Source: a virus
DNA: 25,519 nt
IMG/VR virus record: IMGVR_UViG_3300006929_000111
Location: 1 to 25,519 of that record
Direction: 5' to 3' (one strand)
Under the pieces are notes generated by a model that was given only the letters and a program-made list of their open reading frames with translations, ran no database searches and had not been told where the DNA came from. Both the position numbers and the translations under genes were made by a program. Shown here one piece after another: positions 1-7,694 of this stretch. The stretch's first letter is position 1; each line of letters starts with the position of its first letter.

Positions 1-123
1 GGTTCAGCAGGTTCAGCAGGTGCTTCAGCATATGAAGGTGATGAGGGTACTGGCTCTGGCGGTGGAGCAGGAAGTGCAGGAACAGCAATAGACAATAACG
101 GATTTACAAGGACAGGAGATTAA
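1..123 (+). CDS. C-terminal end of an unidentified late protein (partial)
   Basis: An open frame enters from the left edge and stops at TAA 121-123, giving the last 40 residues of a longer protein. It is low in complexity: GSAGSAGASA followed by GTGSGGGAGSAGTA, ending NNGFTRTGD. Gly/Ser/Ala-rich tails of this kind are common at the ends of tail-fibre or other virion proteins. It sits one base upstream of the next late gene, which suggests a shared structural operon. Its function cannot be named from this fragment. Confidence 0.65.
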   Translation, partial: GSAGSAGASAYEGDEGTGSGGGAGSAGTAIDNNGFTRTGD

Positions 124-124
124 A

Positions 125-970
125 ATGGCAAGAGATTTTTATGCTGATATGGCAATAGGTATGACTCCTAGAAACCAAGTTTCAGCTCAACAATTAGTAG
201 ACCGAAATTTAGGTGAGAATTTTGTAAATTCTGCTGTTGGCTTTGGCAAAGGTTTATACGGTAACAAACTTGCTAATGACAATGTTGCAAATATGCAAGG
301 CTTGTATGATAAACAAATAGCTGCTGCTAGACCGGGAAGTATCGCAGGTGGTATTTACGGTGATACAAGCTACAATGCTGATACCAATACTTTGAACTAC
401 GGAACTAATGCTCAGACACAGGGCATGTTAAATTCTTTGTATGACCAACAAACAGGTTATGCTAATCAATTAGCAAACTTTAATAAAGACCCTATGGCTC
501 TTGGTCAGTATATGTATGACCTTAAAAGACCTGCTATGCAGCAAGCACAAGACATACAAACAAATCAAGCACTAGAGCGTTTACAAGCCACAGGCATGCT
601 TAGTTCATCTTCTGGTAACCAGTTACAAGGTCAGTTAGCACAAAGTCAAATGTTAGCCAATCAAGAGGCTTTAGCACAAGATATGATGAATGCACAAAAT
701 ATAGCAAATGCTATACAAGATAGACAAACTGCATCTATGGCTGGTATAGGCGACATTAATTCAGCTATGAACTCACAAGCACAAAATGCTATAAACATGG
801 GTAAGAATATTACACCACCAACAGGTATGAACACAGCTTATCAAAACCAGATGAACACTAAAGCTAAAACAGGTGGTGGCTTGGCTGATATTTTAGGAAT
901 GGCAGGAAATGCAATTGCACCGGGTATTGGTGGTTTTCTCGGTAAAGCAGTTGGCGGATTATTTAGTTAG
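125..970 (+). CDS. Putative virion/ejection protein, Gln/Ala/Met-rich
   Basis: 281 aa. No named family is recognised. The middle (about residues 100-225) is rich in Gln, Ala, Asn and Met and looks helical. The last 35 residues are Gly-rich and hydrophobic (GGGLADILGMAGNAIAPG...). That composition is typical of podovirus internal or DNA-ejection proteins and of some tail-associated proteins, which are delivered through the cell envelope at infection. It begins one base after the preceding stop and is followed after 8 nt by another late gene. The virion role is inferred from composition and from position between the tail region and the endolysin. Confidence 0.6.
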   Translation: MARDFYADMAIGMTPRNQVSAQQLVDRNLGENFVNSAVGFGKGLYGNKLANDNVANMQGLYDKQIAAARPGSIAGGIYGDTSYNADTNTLNYGTNAQTQGMLNSLYDQQTGYANQLANFNKDPMALGQYMYDLKRPAMQQAQDIQTNQALERLQATGMLSSSSGNQLQGQLAQSQMLANQEALAQDMMNAQNIANAIQDRQTASMAGIGDINSAMNSQAQNAINMGKNITPPTGMNTAYQNQMNTKAKTGGGLADILGMAGNAIAPGIGGFLGKAVGGLFS

Positions 971-978
971 GAGATATT

Positions 979-2115
979 ATGGGAATGTATGACAACTTAC
1001 TTGCACAAGAAAGACAAAGAGTAGCTACAGAAGCAGCAAATATGCAAGGAAGCGGTAGTGTTTATCTTGCTGCTGAAGGTGCTGAACAAATGCGACAAGG
1101 TATGCGAGGTATGCTTGGCATGGAAGAACCTGTAATTGCACAAGAACAAGCAAGAATGGCACAAGAACAAAAATTAAAATCTTTATTGCAAAAATACTCT
1201 TCTATGAATACTCGTGAAGATTATATGAATGCTATTAATGAATTGTTTGCAAATGGCTTTACAGAACATGCTGCTAAAGTACAAGAAATGATGGCTAATC
1301 TTCCAGAAGAGGAAAAAGAACCAGAACTTAGCACTAAAGAAAAAACTATGGAAATGGCAGAACAATTTCATCAATGTGCTATTGATGCTGGTGGTTGGAG
1401 AAAATCTGATGAAGCATGTAAGGCTGCTGTTAAAAAGACATTTATTGAGATGCAAAGAGGTACTGCTGATGAAGCAGGAATGATAGAGGCTTCTAAATTA
1501 AATTCTAAAGCAGTTCAAGGAACACAAACTAAAATTTATTTAGATGCTGGTAATGCCGAAGAATCTTTATATTCTATAAACCAATCTATAGATTTGTTAG
1601 ACGATATTTATGCTGGTAGTGCTGGCGAAGGGTTAAGTAATTTTAAGAAATTTATGGTTAGTATTGGATTTGCATCTAAAGACGAAAATATGTCAGAAGA
1701 AATGTATCGTGTAAATTCCATGAAAGCTGTTTCTCAATGGATTCAAAAAACTAAAGGCTCAATATCAGATACAGAAATGCAAGCGTTTCTTGATGCCTCA
1801 CCTAGTTTAGCTAATACTAAAGCTGGTAATTTACTTATTTTGCAAACTATGAAAAATTGGGCTGAGTTTCAGCGTGATTTAGCAATTGAGTGGAATAGAT
1901 GGAAAACTGATGCTGATAAAGTTGCTAGAGCATCTGGCATACCTGTTTCTGAAGTTGATTGGCAAACACATTTACATCTTTGGTATAACACAAGCGGTAA
2001 AAAACCAAAAGCCCCTACTGGTTCTGAAATTAAAGCTGCTTTAGAAAATGATGACAATAAAAACATTAGTGATAATGAAGGCGAAGATATATATGCTTAC
2101 GAGGTCGGAGGTTAA
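979..2115 (+). CDS. Putative internal virion protein, coiled-coil rich
   Basis: 378 aa with a good Shine-Dalgarno (GGAG 7 nt before ATG). The N-terminal 110 residues are rich in Gln, Met and Glu (for example QEQARMAQEQKLKSLLQK) and likely form long helices. The rest is mixed helical, with W-containing segments around residues 290-335 and an acidic tail (DNEGEDIYAYEVGG). There is no signal peptide or transmembrane segment. It lies between two other large late proteins in a tightly packed unit, consistent with a set of three ejection proteins. The role is inferred from context; no family was recognised. Confidence 0.6.
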   Translation: MGMYDNLLAQERQRVATEAANMQGSGSVYLAAEGAEQMRQGMRGMLGMEEPVIAQEQARMAQEQKLKSLLQKYSSMNTREDYMNAINELFANGFTEHAAKVQEMMANLPEEEKEPELSTKEKTMEMAEQFHQCAIDAGGWRKSDEACKAAVKKTFIEMQRGTADEAGMIEASKLNSKAVQGTQTKIYLDAGNAEESLYSINQSIDLLDDIYAGSAGEGLSNFKKFMVSIGFASKDENMSEEMYRVNSMKAVSQWIQKTKGSISDTEMQAFLDASPSLANTKAGNLLILQTMKNWAEFQRDLAIEWNRWKTDADKVARASGIPVSEVDWQTHLHLWYNTSGKKPKAPTGSEIKAALENDDNKNISDNEGEDIYAYEVGG

Positions 2116-2117
2116 TA

Positions 2118-4208
2118 ATGGCAGAAACTAAAACGCATAATTTCACACATCCAATATCAGGTTTTACACTTAAATTTCCGTGGAACAATGGTCAAAAACC
2201 ACCTGTAGAGGTAGTAAATAATGCTTTTGCAAACATGGATTTTAATGGTGAATTAGTTTTTGATGATTTGACTAAAAATTATAGTTTTAGTAAAAGATAC
2301 AGTAATGACCTACGACAGCATTATGACGATATTGAAACGCCTGTAGAAGATTTACAAGAAAAAGACTTTGAGTATTGGAATCAGATTGAGTACAACTTAA
2401 CTAGAGGTGGTAACTTTGCTTTAAAAGATATGTCGCAACTGCCTTTAGCTGAAAGACAAAAAATATGGAGAAGGTTTAACGCATACGATAGAACCAATCC
2501 TAGAGGAGATGGTTCAAGGGATTTAGTAGAGCAAGTAAAAGGGGTGGCTGCTGCTTTTGGAACTGACCTTACTAATCTTGCTGGTGGTGGTATTTTTAAA
2601 AATGTTTGGCAACAAACAGCAGGTAAAGGTGCTTTACGCTGGATGGTTAGAAATGTATTGTTTCCGGGTACAGCAGGTGCAAGCTGGGCTTCACTTTCAG
2701 ATGCAGAAAGACAAATTATTGAAAGAAACCTTGTTGATGAGCCATACAAAGAAGATTTTGATTACAGCAGATTAGGTATGAACGCTGTTTTAGGTTTTGC
2801 TACTGGACCTGCAGCAAAGCCTTTAGTTTTAGGAGCATCAAAATTTTTCCAAGTTGTAAAAAGCCCAATTAAAACTGGAAAACAAGGTTATGAATCTATC
2901 CTTGATATTTTAGGTGCTTCTACAGTTGCTAAAAAAGGTGTAGTGGACGAAGCTGCTGCTGAGTTTGGATTTTCACAGCCAAGTTATATTGGAAGAATAC
3001 AAAAAAGTTTAGAAGATATTGTTAAAGGGAATAAAGACAATACGCCAAGTGGAGCAGATGCAGCTAGAGCAGCTAATATTTCTTTAAAAAAAGAGTTAGA
3101 AGAAGTAGATGAAGTATTTAAAACTAGATACAGGGAAATTGGTGAACTAGATATTAGTGCCAGAAATGTACAGGATTTATATAATAATCTAATAAAAAAT
3201 GTACCTAAAAATCAATTAGCAAATTTAACATTTTTAATGACTCGATTAAAAACAACACCAAAAAATATTGCTATAAAAGGAGACCAACTAACACCTACAC
3301 AAGTCATAAGAAGAATGCGTAGAATTATTGGAGATGCTACTTATGACCCTAATAATGCAAATATTAAAACAATCCTTGAATTCCATAATAAAAAAGTTAG
3401 ACAAGAATTTGCTAAATGGGCTAAAAAAGCTGGTAAAGGTGAACAAGTTAAAGTATTAGATGATGAATTTAGTCAATATGCACAATTAAGTGGTTCTATT
3501 AAAAATGCAGCAGAAGAAGAAAGCAAAGCACAAAACTTAATTTACAATTTAGTCAACAACCCTGCTAAATCCTCAATTCTTATAGATGATTATTTTAAAG
3601 ACATTAAAAAGATTGCTTTGCATTCTGGAAATAAAGACCTTGTAGAAAATCATAAAGAATTATTAAGAAATACTTTGAACGAAAAGCTATTTGAAAGTGA
3701 TGGGTTTCTTAGATATTTTAAAACTGAATCTGGCAGACAAACTTTGCAAAAACTTTATCCCGGTGCTAATGATATAAATATGAATAGATGGGCTACTATT
3801 CTTGAAAATGCAGATGGTAGAGGAAGTGCTGCTGTATTTTGGGGAAGATTAATTGCAACCAGTATTGGCGGTAGCGGTGGTTTTGTGTTAGGTGGTCCAA
3901 TTGGTGCTGGTGCTGGAATTGCAGCATTAAATAGTTTTTTGAGTAGTCCTGTATTCACAAATCTTGTAATGAAAGCATATTCTAAGAGTGGCATAGATGA
4001 AAAAGCTATAGGTAGAATTGAAAAAATGCTTAGAAACAAGAAAGTACCCGAAGAGCAAATACCAATTGTTTTAAGAGCAATAAGAGGTGATATTCCTGCT
4101 GCTCAATTAACAAAGCAAAGCGTTTCTAATATGCCTGAAGATACACCGCAAGCTATCGAAGATATGATTGGCTTTGGTTTACCACTAACTGAAAGGACAA
4201 GCGATTAA
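2118..4208 (+). CDS. Large putative internal virion / DNA-ejection protein
   Basis: 696 aa, the largest protein in this half of the window, preceded by a strong GGAGG Shine-Dalgarno. The N-terminus (about 1-130) is charged and aromatic. A Gly/Ala segment near 140-165 (VKGVAAAFGTDLTNLAGGG) and a long hydrophobic glycine-rich stretch near 580-625 (IGGSGGFVLGGPIGAGAGIA) could insert into membranes. The centre (about 250-550) is Lys/Glu-rich and helical. Large size, late position, helical core and membrane-active glycine segments match ejection proteins that form a conduit through the cell envelope, but no specific homology is recognisable by eye. It could also be a membrane-puncturing tail protein. 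Confidence 0.6.
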   Translation: MAETKTHNFTHPISGFTLKFPWNNGQKPPVEVVNNAFANMDFNGELVFDDLTKNYSFSKRYSNDLRQHYDDIETPVEDLQEKDFEYWNQIEYNLTRGGNFALKDMSQLPLAERQKIWRRFNAYDRTNPRGDGSRDLVEQVKGVAAAFGTDLTNLAGGGIFKNVWQQTAGKGALRWMVRNVLFPGTAGASWASLSDAERQIIERNLVDEPYKEDFDYSRLGMNAVLGFATGPAAKPLVLGASKFFQVVKSPIKTGKQGYESILDILGASTVAKKGVVDEAAAEFGFSQPSYIGRIQKSLEDIVKGNKDNTPSGADAARAANISLKKELEEVDEVFKTRYREIGELDISARNVQDLYNNLIKNVPKNQLANLTFLMTRLKTTPKNIAIKGDQLTPTQVIRRMRRIIGDATYDPNNANIKTILEFHNKKVRQEFAKWAKKAGKGEQVKVLDDEFSQYAQLSGSIKNAAEEESKAQNLIYNLVNNPAKSSILIDDYFKDIKKIALHSGNKDLVENHKELLRNTLNEKLFESDGFLRYFKTESGRQTLQKLYPGANDINMNRWATILENADGRGSAAVFWGRLIATSIGGSGGFVLGGPIGAGAGIAALNSFLSSPVFTNLVMKAYSKSGIDEKAIGRIEKMLRNKKVPEEQIPIVLRAIRGDIPAAQLTKQSVSNMPEDTPQAIEDMIGFGLPLTERTSD

Positions 4209-4209
4209 T

Positions 4210-4740
4210 ATGGACATAATGAAATATCTTTCTGGCATGTTAGATTACAATCCAAATGTAGATTATGTAGACCAACAACAATTTACTGCTGATGGAACAC
4301 CAATACCTATAAGTGGCTATCCTTTAGTACAAACTGAGGCAGTACCCAGAATGATGACACCTCCTGAACCTGATAGAGTCTATGAGGCTAATGATGTTGG
4401 ACAAGAACTTAAAAAAGCACTTATAGCAGGAGCAAAAGAGTTCTTAGGTGGCGGTATGTTTTCTCAGCCTAAAAGAGATACTGGTGGTAGAAATACACCT
4501 ATAAAAAAATTACCAAGTTTTAAGACTTCTGAAAAACCCGGATGGATGATGGCTGAAGGTACTAATTTCTGGAGTGTTAATGAGAAAGACCCATACTGGC
4601 AGACTAAACAGGGTTACGATGAAGCTGTGGCTTTATATGGTTTTAAGCCTGCTTGGGTCAACAACCCTGTAGAGCAAGAGAATACATTTGCTAGTCTTGA
4701 GCCTACAGTTATGGTTTCTAACTTAAAGAAATACTTTTAA
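4210..4740 (+). CDS. Unknown late protein upstream of endolysin
   Basis: 176 aa, not recognised. It is Pro-rich around residues 30-55 (GTPIPISGYPLVQ...MMTPPEPDR), with a Gly patch near 75-82 and a Trp-containing C-terminal half. There is no transmembrane segment, so it does not look like a holin. The start is ATG 4210; an internal ATG at 4219 is an alternative, and neither has a strong ribosome-binding site. Its stop overlaps the endolysin start (TAATG), implying translational coupling. It is probably a minor structural or lysis-associated protein. Confidence 0.55.
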   Translation: MDIMKYLSGMLDYNPNVDYVDQQQFTADGTPIPISGYPLVQTEAVPRMMTPPEPDRVYEANDVGQELKKALIAGAKEFLGGGMFSQPKRDTGGRNTPIKKLPSFKTSEKPGWMMAEGTNFWSVNEKDPYWQTKQGYDEAVALYGFKPAWVNNPVEQENTFASLEPTVMVSNLKKYF

Positions 4741-5213
4741 TGGAAGGTATGCTATCAAACCCAATGTCTTTAATACAAGACTTTGAAGGTTATAGAGATA
4801 CAGGCTACTACGCTACCGATGATGAAAAAGCTAGAGGTATAGTGACTGTGGGTTATGGCTCTACTCACCGAGTAGGTGAAGGTGAAAAAATAACCGAAGA
4901 ACAAGCCAATCAGTTTCTTATGGAAGATATGATGGAAGCTGAAGAAGCGGTAAATAGATTAGTTAGTATTGACCTTAACCCTAATCAGAGGGCAGCATTA
5001 ACATCTCTAATATTTAATGTAGGACAAGGTAACTTTGCTAAGTCTAAGGCTTTAGTTGCACTTAACTTAGGTGACTTTGATACATTTAAGAGAGAAGCCT
5101 TTGGTGAGAATGATGGCTTTGTCTATAGCGGTGGTGTTAAGCTAGATGGACTCATCAATAGAAGAGCCAAAGAAAGAGATGTATTTAGTGGTGGTATGTT
5201 AAGCGTAAATTAG
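4740..5213 (+). CDS. Endolysin, T4-type lysozyme (glycoside hydrolase family 24)
   Basis: 157 aa. The N-terminal catalytic region is plain: E16 in DFEGYRDTGYYATDD, Asp27/Asp28, and T36 in GIVTVGYGST supply the E-D-T arrangement of GH24 muramidases. These cleave the MurNAc-GlcNAc bond of peptidoglycan. The central NPNQRAALTSLIFNVGQG and C-terminal GLINRRAKERDVF are also typical of the family. Length is normal. There is no signal peptide or signal-anchor, so release should need a holin; the only holin-like protein in the window is on the opposite strand at 6068-6307. The start overlaps the preceding stop (TAATG). Confidence 0.9.
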   Translation: MEGMLSNPMSLIQDFEGYRDTGYYATDDEKARGIVTVGYGSTHRVGEGEKITEEQANQFLMEDMMEAEEAVNRLVSIDLNPNQRAALTSLIFNVGQGNFAKSKALVALNLGDFDTFKREAFGENDGFVYSGGVKLDGLINRRAKERDVFSGGMLSVN

Positions 5214-5386
5214 ATTTTAGGTACTCTTAACTGCTCCTGCATACTGACTGTTATCTCTCCATTAAGGGCAAGCACTTTAATCATACGAGAGCGTGACATT
5301 CCTAATCTTTTAGCTTTAGCAGATAGATATTCTGCATCCTCTTCATCAACCTTAAAGTTGATAACTGTATATTTTTTTTCTTCCAT
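5210..5386 (-). CDS. Small ribbon-helix-helix (CopG/Arc-like) regulator
   Basis: 58 aa, short enough to be missed by ORF callers. The N-terminus alternates like a beta-strand (YTVINFKVD). Two helices follow (EEDAEYLSAKAKRLG and SRSRMIKVLALNG), with the turn GMSRSRM between them. This is the usual arrangement of ribbon-helix-helix DNA-binding proteins, which dimerise and insert the strand into the major groove. The gene converges on the endolysin and overlaps its stop by 4 nt. It has its own promoter with an internal dyad (5387-5421), which suggests autoregulation. It might control lysis/late genes or the minus operon; the target is unknown. Confidence 0.65.
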   Translation of the reverse strand: MEEKKYTVINFKVDEEDAEYLSAKAKRLGMSRSRMIKVLALNGEITVSMQEQLRVPKI

Positions 5387-5421
5387 CCCACAAGTATATC
5401 GTATAGTATACTCAAAGTCAA
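5387..5421 (-). promoter_or_regulatory. Promoter with overlapping dyad for the RHH gene
   Basis: Reading the minus strand, TTGACT (5421-5416) is followed after exactly 17 nt by TATACT (5398-5393). The spacer and -10 contain GTATA...TATAC inverted repeats and a second TATACT (5410-5405), a plausible operator. Only 6 nt separate the -10 from the ATG at 5386, and there is no Shine-Dalgarno, so a transcript from here would be leaderless. Confidence 0.5.
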
Positions 5422-5454
5422 ACTAAAAGGAATGAAAAACTTGTAAACCCTTGT

Positions 5455-5829
5455 TTACTCTATCTTTCCGTAGATTGCAACCTTATAATCTTCGGTATGT
5501 GGAAGTGTTATACCATGCTCTGCAGCGAGCATATCTATATCACACAAAAAATCTACAAACTCAGATACATTCAAGTCTTTAGTAGACTCAATGCCAAACT
5601 TCTCTTTTAGTGTCTTGTGCATTTCTGGTTTAGAATTACCTACCTCCTCTGCGAATATATCTCTCCAGAGAAAGTATAATCGACTCTGAGCATCTGACCT
5701 TTTAGGTTTGCCCTCATAGATACAAACTGTTGCTATATCTACTTGTGGGTTTTCCCTGTAAAAGTCTTGTACTAAAGTTTTAAAAATAGCTTCTTTAGGC
5801 TCATCTCTTTTTATAACTCTATTAATCAT
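5455..5829 (-). CDS. NinB-like recombination protein (putative)
   Basis: 124 aa. The pattern PKRSDAQSRLYFLWRDI at about residues 42-58, then a C-terminal VSEFVDFLCDID...AAEHGITLP, resembles NinB-family proteins of lambdoid phages. These bind single-stranded DNA and assist recombination. The match is by motif only and could instead indicate an unnamed phage family. It is the last gene of the minus-strand operon and overlaps the DUF3310 gene by the ATGA motif. No terminator is obvious behind it before the RHH gene promoter. Confidence 0.5.
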   Translation of the reverse strand: MINRVIKRDEPKEAIFKTLVQDFYRENPQVDIATVCIYEGKPKRSDAQSRLYFLWRDIFAEEVGNSKPEMHKTLKEKFGIESTKDLNVSEFVDFLCDIDMLAAEHGITLPHTEDYKVAIYGKIE

Positions 5830-6059
5830 TTAATTTTTTTGTCCAACATACTATCAATTTGGATTTGTATCATTTCTTTTGCTTTACGCAAATCAGTTAT
5901 TTGCCCCTCACCTTGATTAGCATTTTTCCATCTATATCTAACAAGATATTTAACAGCATTACCAATCGCCCAAGTCATATCTTGGTCAACAATAAAATCT
6001 TTAGCTTCTATCGTGCCTTGAGTGTAATGTGAGGGGTTTCTTACTATGTCTTTACTCAT
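5826..6059 (-). CDS. DUF3310 family protein
   Basis: 77 aa consisting almost entirely of a DUF3310-type domain: NPSHYTQGTIEAKDFI at the N-terminus, GNAVKYLVRYRWK in the middle and DLRKAKEMIQIQI at the C-terminus. The domain is common in phages and forms part of T7 gp1.7, a nucleotide kinase, but stand-alone copies have no proven activity. It is coupled to the downstream gene by an ATGA overlap and lies 8 nt from the upstream holin-like gene. Confidence 0.8.
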   Translation of the reverse strand: MSKDIVRNPSHYTQGTIEAKDFIVDQDMTWAIGNAVKYLVRYRWKNANQGEGQITDLRKAKEMIQIQIDSMLDKKIK

Positions 6060-6067
6060 TAATAACC

Positions 6068-6307
6068 TTATTTCATGTGGTTAGTAATGTCTTTATCTAA
6101 TAATTTCCAAACAATACCAGCAGTAATCAGTCCAGCTAAACCTGCACCGCCTAGAGTCCATACAATATCTAATATAGAGCCTACAACATTGCCAGTTAAA
6201 AACGCTACCTTTGAACCAAAGATAATTTGTAAAACAATAGATAAGCTGATTAACTTAATACCAACATCTATTGCACCATCTGCACCATTTTTCATCTTTT
6301 CAAACAT
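6068..6307 (-). CDS. Small membrane protein, holin-like
   Basis: 79 aa with two clear hydrophobic segments, about residues 15-31 (VGIKLISLSIVLQIIFG) and 52-70 (LGGAGLAGLITAGIVWKLL), and a possible amphipathic stretch between them. The ends are charged (MFEKMKNGADG and LLDKDITNHMK). Size and topology fit a class II-like holin, which would release the cytoplasmic endolysin at 4740. It lies on the other strand within the replication operon, unusual for a holin, so it could equally be a superinfection-exclusion or other membrane protein. The ATG is preceded by AAAGGAGAAAAA, a good ribosome-binding site. Confidence 0.5.
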   Translation of the reverse strand: MFEKMKNGADGAIDVGIKLISLSIVLQIIFGSKVAFLTGNVVGSILDIVWTLGGAGLAGLITAGIVWKLLDKDITNHMK

Positions 6308-6536
6308 TTTTTCTCCTTTATTAGAAAAAGCACATAATTAAAGCCGACCGGTCTAAATAGCTTTAATATGAGTTATGTGCTAAAAACACCAACTAAACTC
6401 ACTTTAGTTTTAAAACATTTTTTTATAATCTTTTACATTTGTTATAAAAATTTAGGACACAGACCTAGCACACTAAATAGTTAAAGCACAATTGGTAGTG
6501 GGGCATCTCGCCCGTTAAAATAAGCTTTGCTATGCC
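6308..6536. other. Non-coding gap with inverted repeats inside the minus operon
   Basis: 229 nt with no convincing gene. It contains the large hairpin at 6329-6381, a second dyad AACTAAA/TTTAGTT (6391-6397 with 6403-6409), and GGGCAT/ATGCCC (6501-6506 with 6532-6537) that touches the stop of the YbcO-type gene. The structures may separate transcription of the nuclease gene from the holin-like gene. Confidence 0.5.
6329..6381 (-). terminator. Long interrupted hairpin, possible terminator or attenuator
   Basis: AGCACATAA (6329-6337) pairs with TTATGTGCT (6373-6381), and TTAAAGC (6338-6344) with GCTTTAA (6360-6366). The loop carries the palindrome GACCGGTC (6346-6353). On the minus strand the structure ends in GTGCTTTTTC, just before the ribosome-binding site of the holin-like gene. 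It could act as a terminator, an attenuator or an mRNA processing site. Confidence 0.4.
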
Positions 6537-6824
6537 CTAAAGTTTTAAAACACCCTCCTTAATCATTATTTTTTGTGTACATATAACTGCTCTAAGTGCC
6601 TCATTGTCTAGCCATTCTCTAAGATAAGGCGGACTAACTGACTTTCTACCATCATAAATATCATGACAATTCATACAGGCATACATTATGTGTATATCAC
6701 TTTGCTTAGTTCCCATGCCACCACCATTAAGGTGTGCTGCCACGACAGTTTCAGTTCCCGGCAAGCACCCTTCTAACCTTAATTGGCAGACTTTATATTG
6801 TGCTGACTTGGTATATTTACTCAT
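6537..6824 (-). CDS. YbcO-type putative nuclease (DUF1364)
   Basis: 95 aa from the ATG at 6824; an in-frame ATG at 6839 gives 100 aa. The chosen start places the first Cys at residue 13, as in E. coli prophage YbcO, and overlaps the upstream stop as ATGAGTAA. Seen: C13 and C20 (CQLRLEGC), the ETVVAAHL segment with H31, and YACMNCHDIYDGR with C50, C53 and H54. The C-terminal TQKIMIKEGVLKL is also like YbcO. This zinc-binding HNH-like family is thought to act as a DNase in phage recombination. Activity is inferred from family resemblance. Confidence 0.8.
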   Translation of the reverse strand: MSKYTKSAQYKVCQLRLEGCLPGTETVVAAHLNGGGMGTKQSDIHIMYACMNCHDIYDGRKSVSPPYLREWLDNEALRAVICTQKIMIKEGVLKL

Positions 6825-6945
6825 CTTCTTCATCTTCACTTACCAAATCGCAATGCTCACCACAAGCCATGCAAATATCACTCCACTTTACTCTAGCACC
6901 ACAACAACTACTAACATATCCATATTCTAATTCAAATTCACCCAA
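6817..6945 (-). CDS. Small Cys-rich zinc-finger protein, TTG start
   Basis: 42 aa. Start TTG at 6945 with a strong GGAGG 6 nt upstream, overlapping the end of the phosphoesterase gene. The core is SSCCGARVKWSDICMACGEHC, with cysteines at 14/15, 25, 28 and 32 and His31, which would bind one zinc ion. The tail is acidic (SEDEEDE). The stop overlaps the YbcO-type gene start, so the three genes appear translationally coupled. Proteins with CC...CxxCxEHC are frequent small phage ORFs of unknown function. Confidence 0.65.
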   Translation of the reverse strand: MGEFELEYGYVSSCCGARVKWSDICMACGEHCDLVSEDEEDE

Positions 6946-7693
6946 TTAATTCCTCCCCATTAAGCACAGCTTTACCTTTAACAATTTCTACAATCTGCAC
7001 AGCAAAATTACCATTCTTCCAAAAATCTACTATGGCACAAGCATGATTCCAATTGTGGAGTCTGCCTCTAAGCCAAGTATTCTTTTGAGCATTCATGTTT
7101 TTAAGACAACCTAAAGACCAAGACGATATAGCACCATCCTGTAATCGAGTCATAGAGTATCTCTGGAGGTCGTGACTGTGTCCGTACATGAGATTACATC
7201 CATAGCTTTCTAAATGTTTCTTAGCGTGTGTAGGAGTTACATAAGCCCCATGAATAAACGAGAGTTTGCCTATTGTTAAAACCTCATTGTATTTCTTATA
7301 AACAAAACCACGCTCATCCCATTTACAGGCTTCACGAAATCTTAATTCTTCAAGATAGGGATTTTCATCAACAAAAAAATCAAGCCATTCATCATGGTTG
7401 CCTTGACATATATATTTTTCTTTACACCCTACTTTAGCAAGTGCCTCATCTACCCTGTCCAGTTCTTTATTTACCTGTGCTATTTCTTTCTCGATTAATG
7501 GAAGCTGATATTCTAAAGGTGGTCTTTTTCGTCTTTTCCACCTATGACCAGATACGCTTTCCCATTCACCCACATCTCCGAGGTTGATGAATATGTCTGG
7601 CTTGGCTTCTTCTATAACTTGTAAAGCAACATTGACTGCTTTAACACTATGAAGGGGGTAATGTTGGTCTGGAAAAACTACTGCTCTTCTCAA
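6938..7693 (-). CDS. Calcineurin-like metallophosphoesterase
   Basis: 251 aa with the ordered metal-binding motifs of the family: D9-x-H11 (FPDQHYP), G39-D40, G98-N-H-D101, H148-G and G171-H-S-H174. These bind two metal ions and hydrolyse phosphoester bonds. In lambda the nin region carries a protein phosphatase of this fold, and its position here among recombination genes is similar. The substrate (protein, nucleotide or DNA) cannot be told. There is no signal peptide, so it is cytoplasmic. It starts 1 nt after the stop of the 161-aa gene. Confidence 0.85.
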   Translation of the reverse strand: MRRAVVFPDQHYPLHSVKAVNVALQVIEEAKPDIFINLGDVGEWESVSGHRWKRRKRPPLEYQLPLIEKEIAQVNKELDRVDEALAKVGCKEKYICQGNHDEWLDFFVDENPYLEELRFREACKWDERGFVYKKYNEVLTIGKLSFIHGAYVTPTHAKKHLESYGCNLMYGHSHDLQRYSMTRLQDGAISSWSLGCLKNMNAQKNTWLRGRLHNWNHACAIVDFWKNGNFAVQIVEIVKGKAVLNGEELIG

Positions 7694-7694
7694 A

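Noticed and set aside
1183-1455. 90-codon minus-strand frame within the internal virion gene
   Set aside because: Phe/Ser-rich composition typical of antisense to Lys/Glu-rich coding sequence; no start signal.
6075-6341. 88-codon plus-strand frame opposite the holin-like gene
   Set aside because: It is a shadow of the minus-strand gene, which has the ribosome-binding site and membrane-protein pattern.
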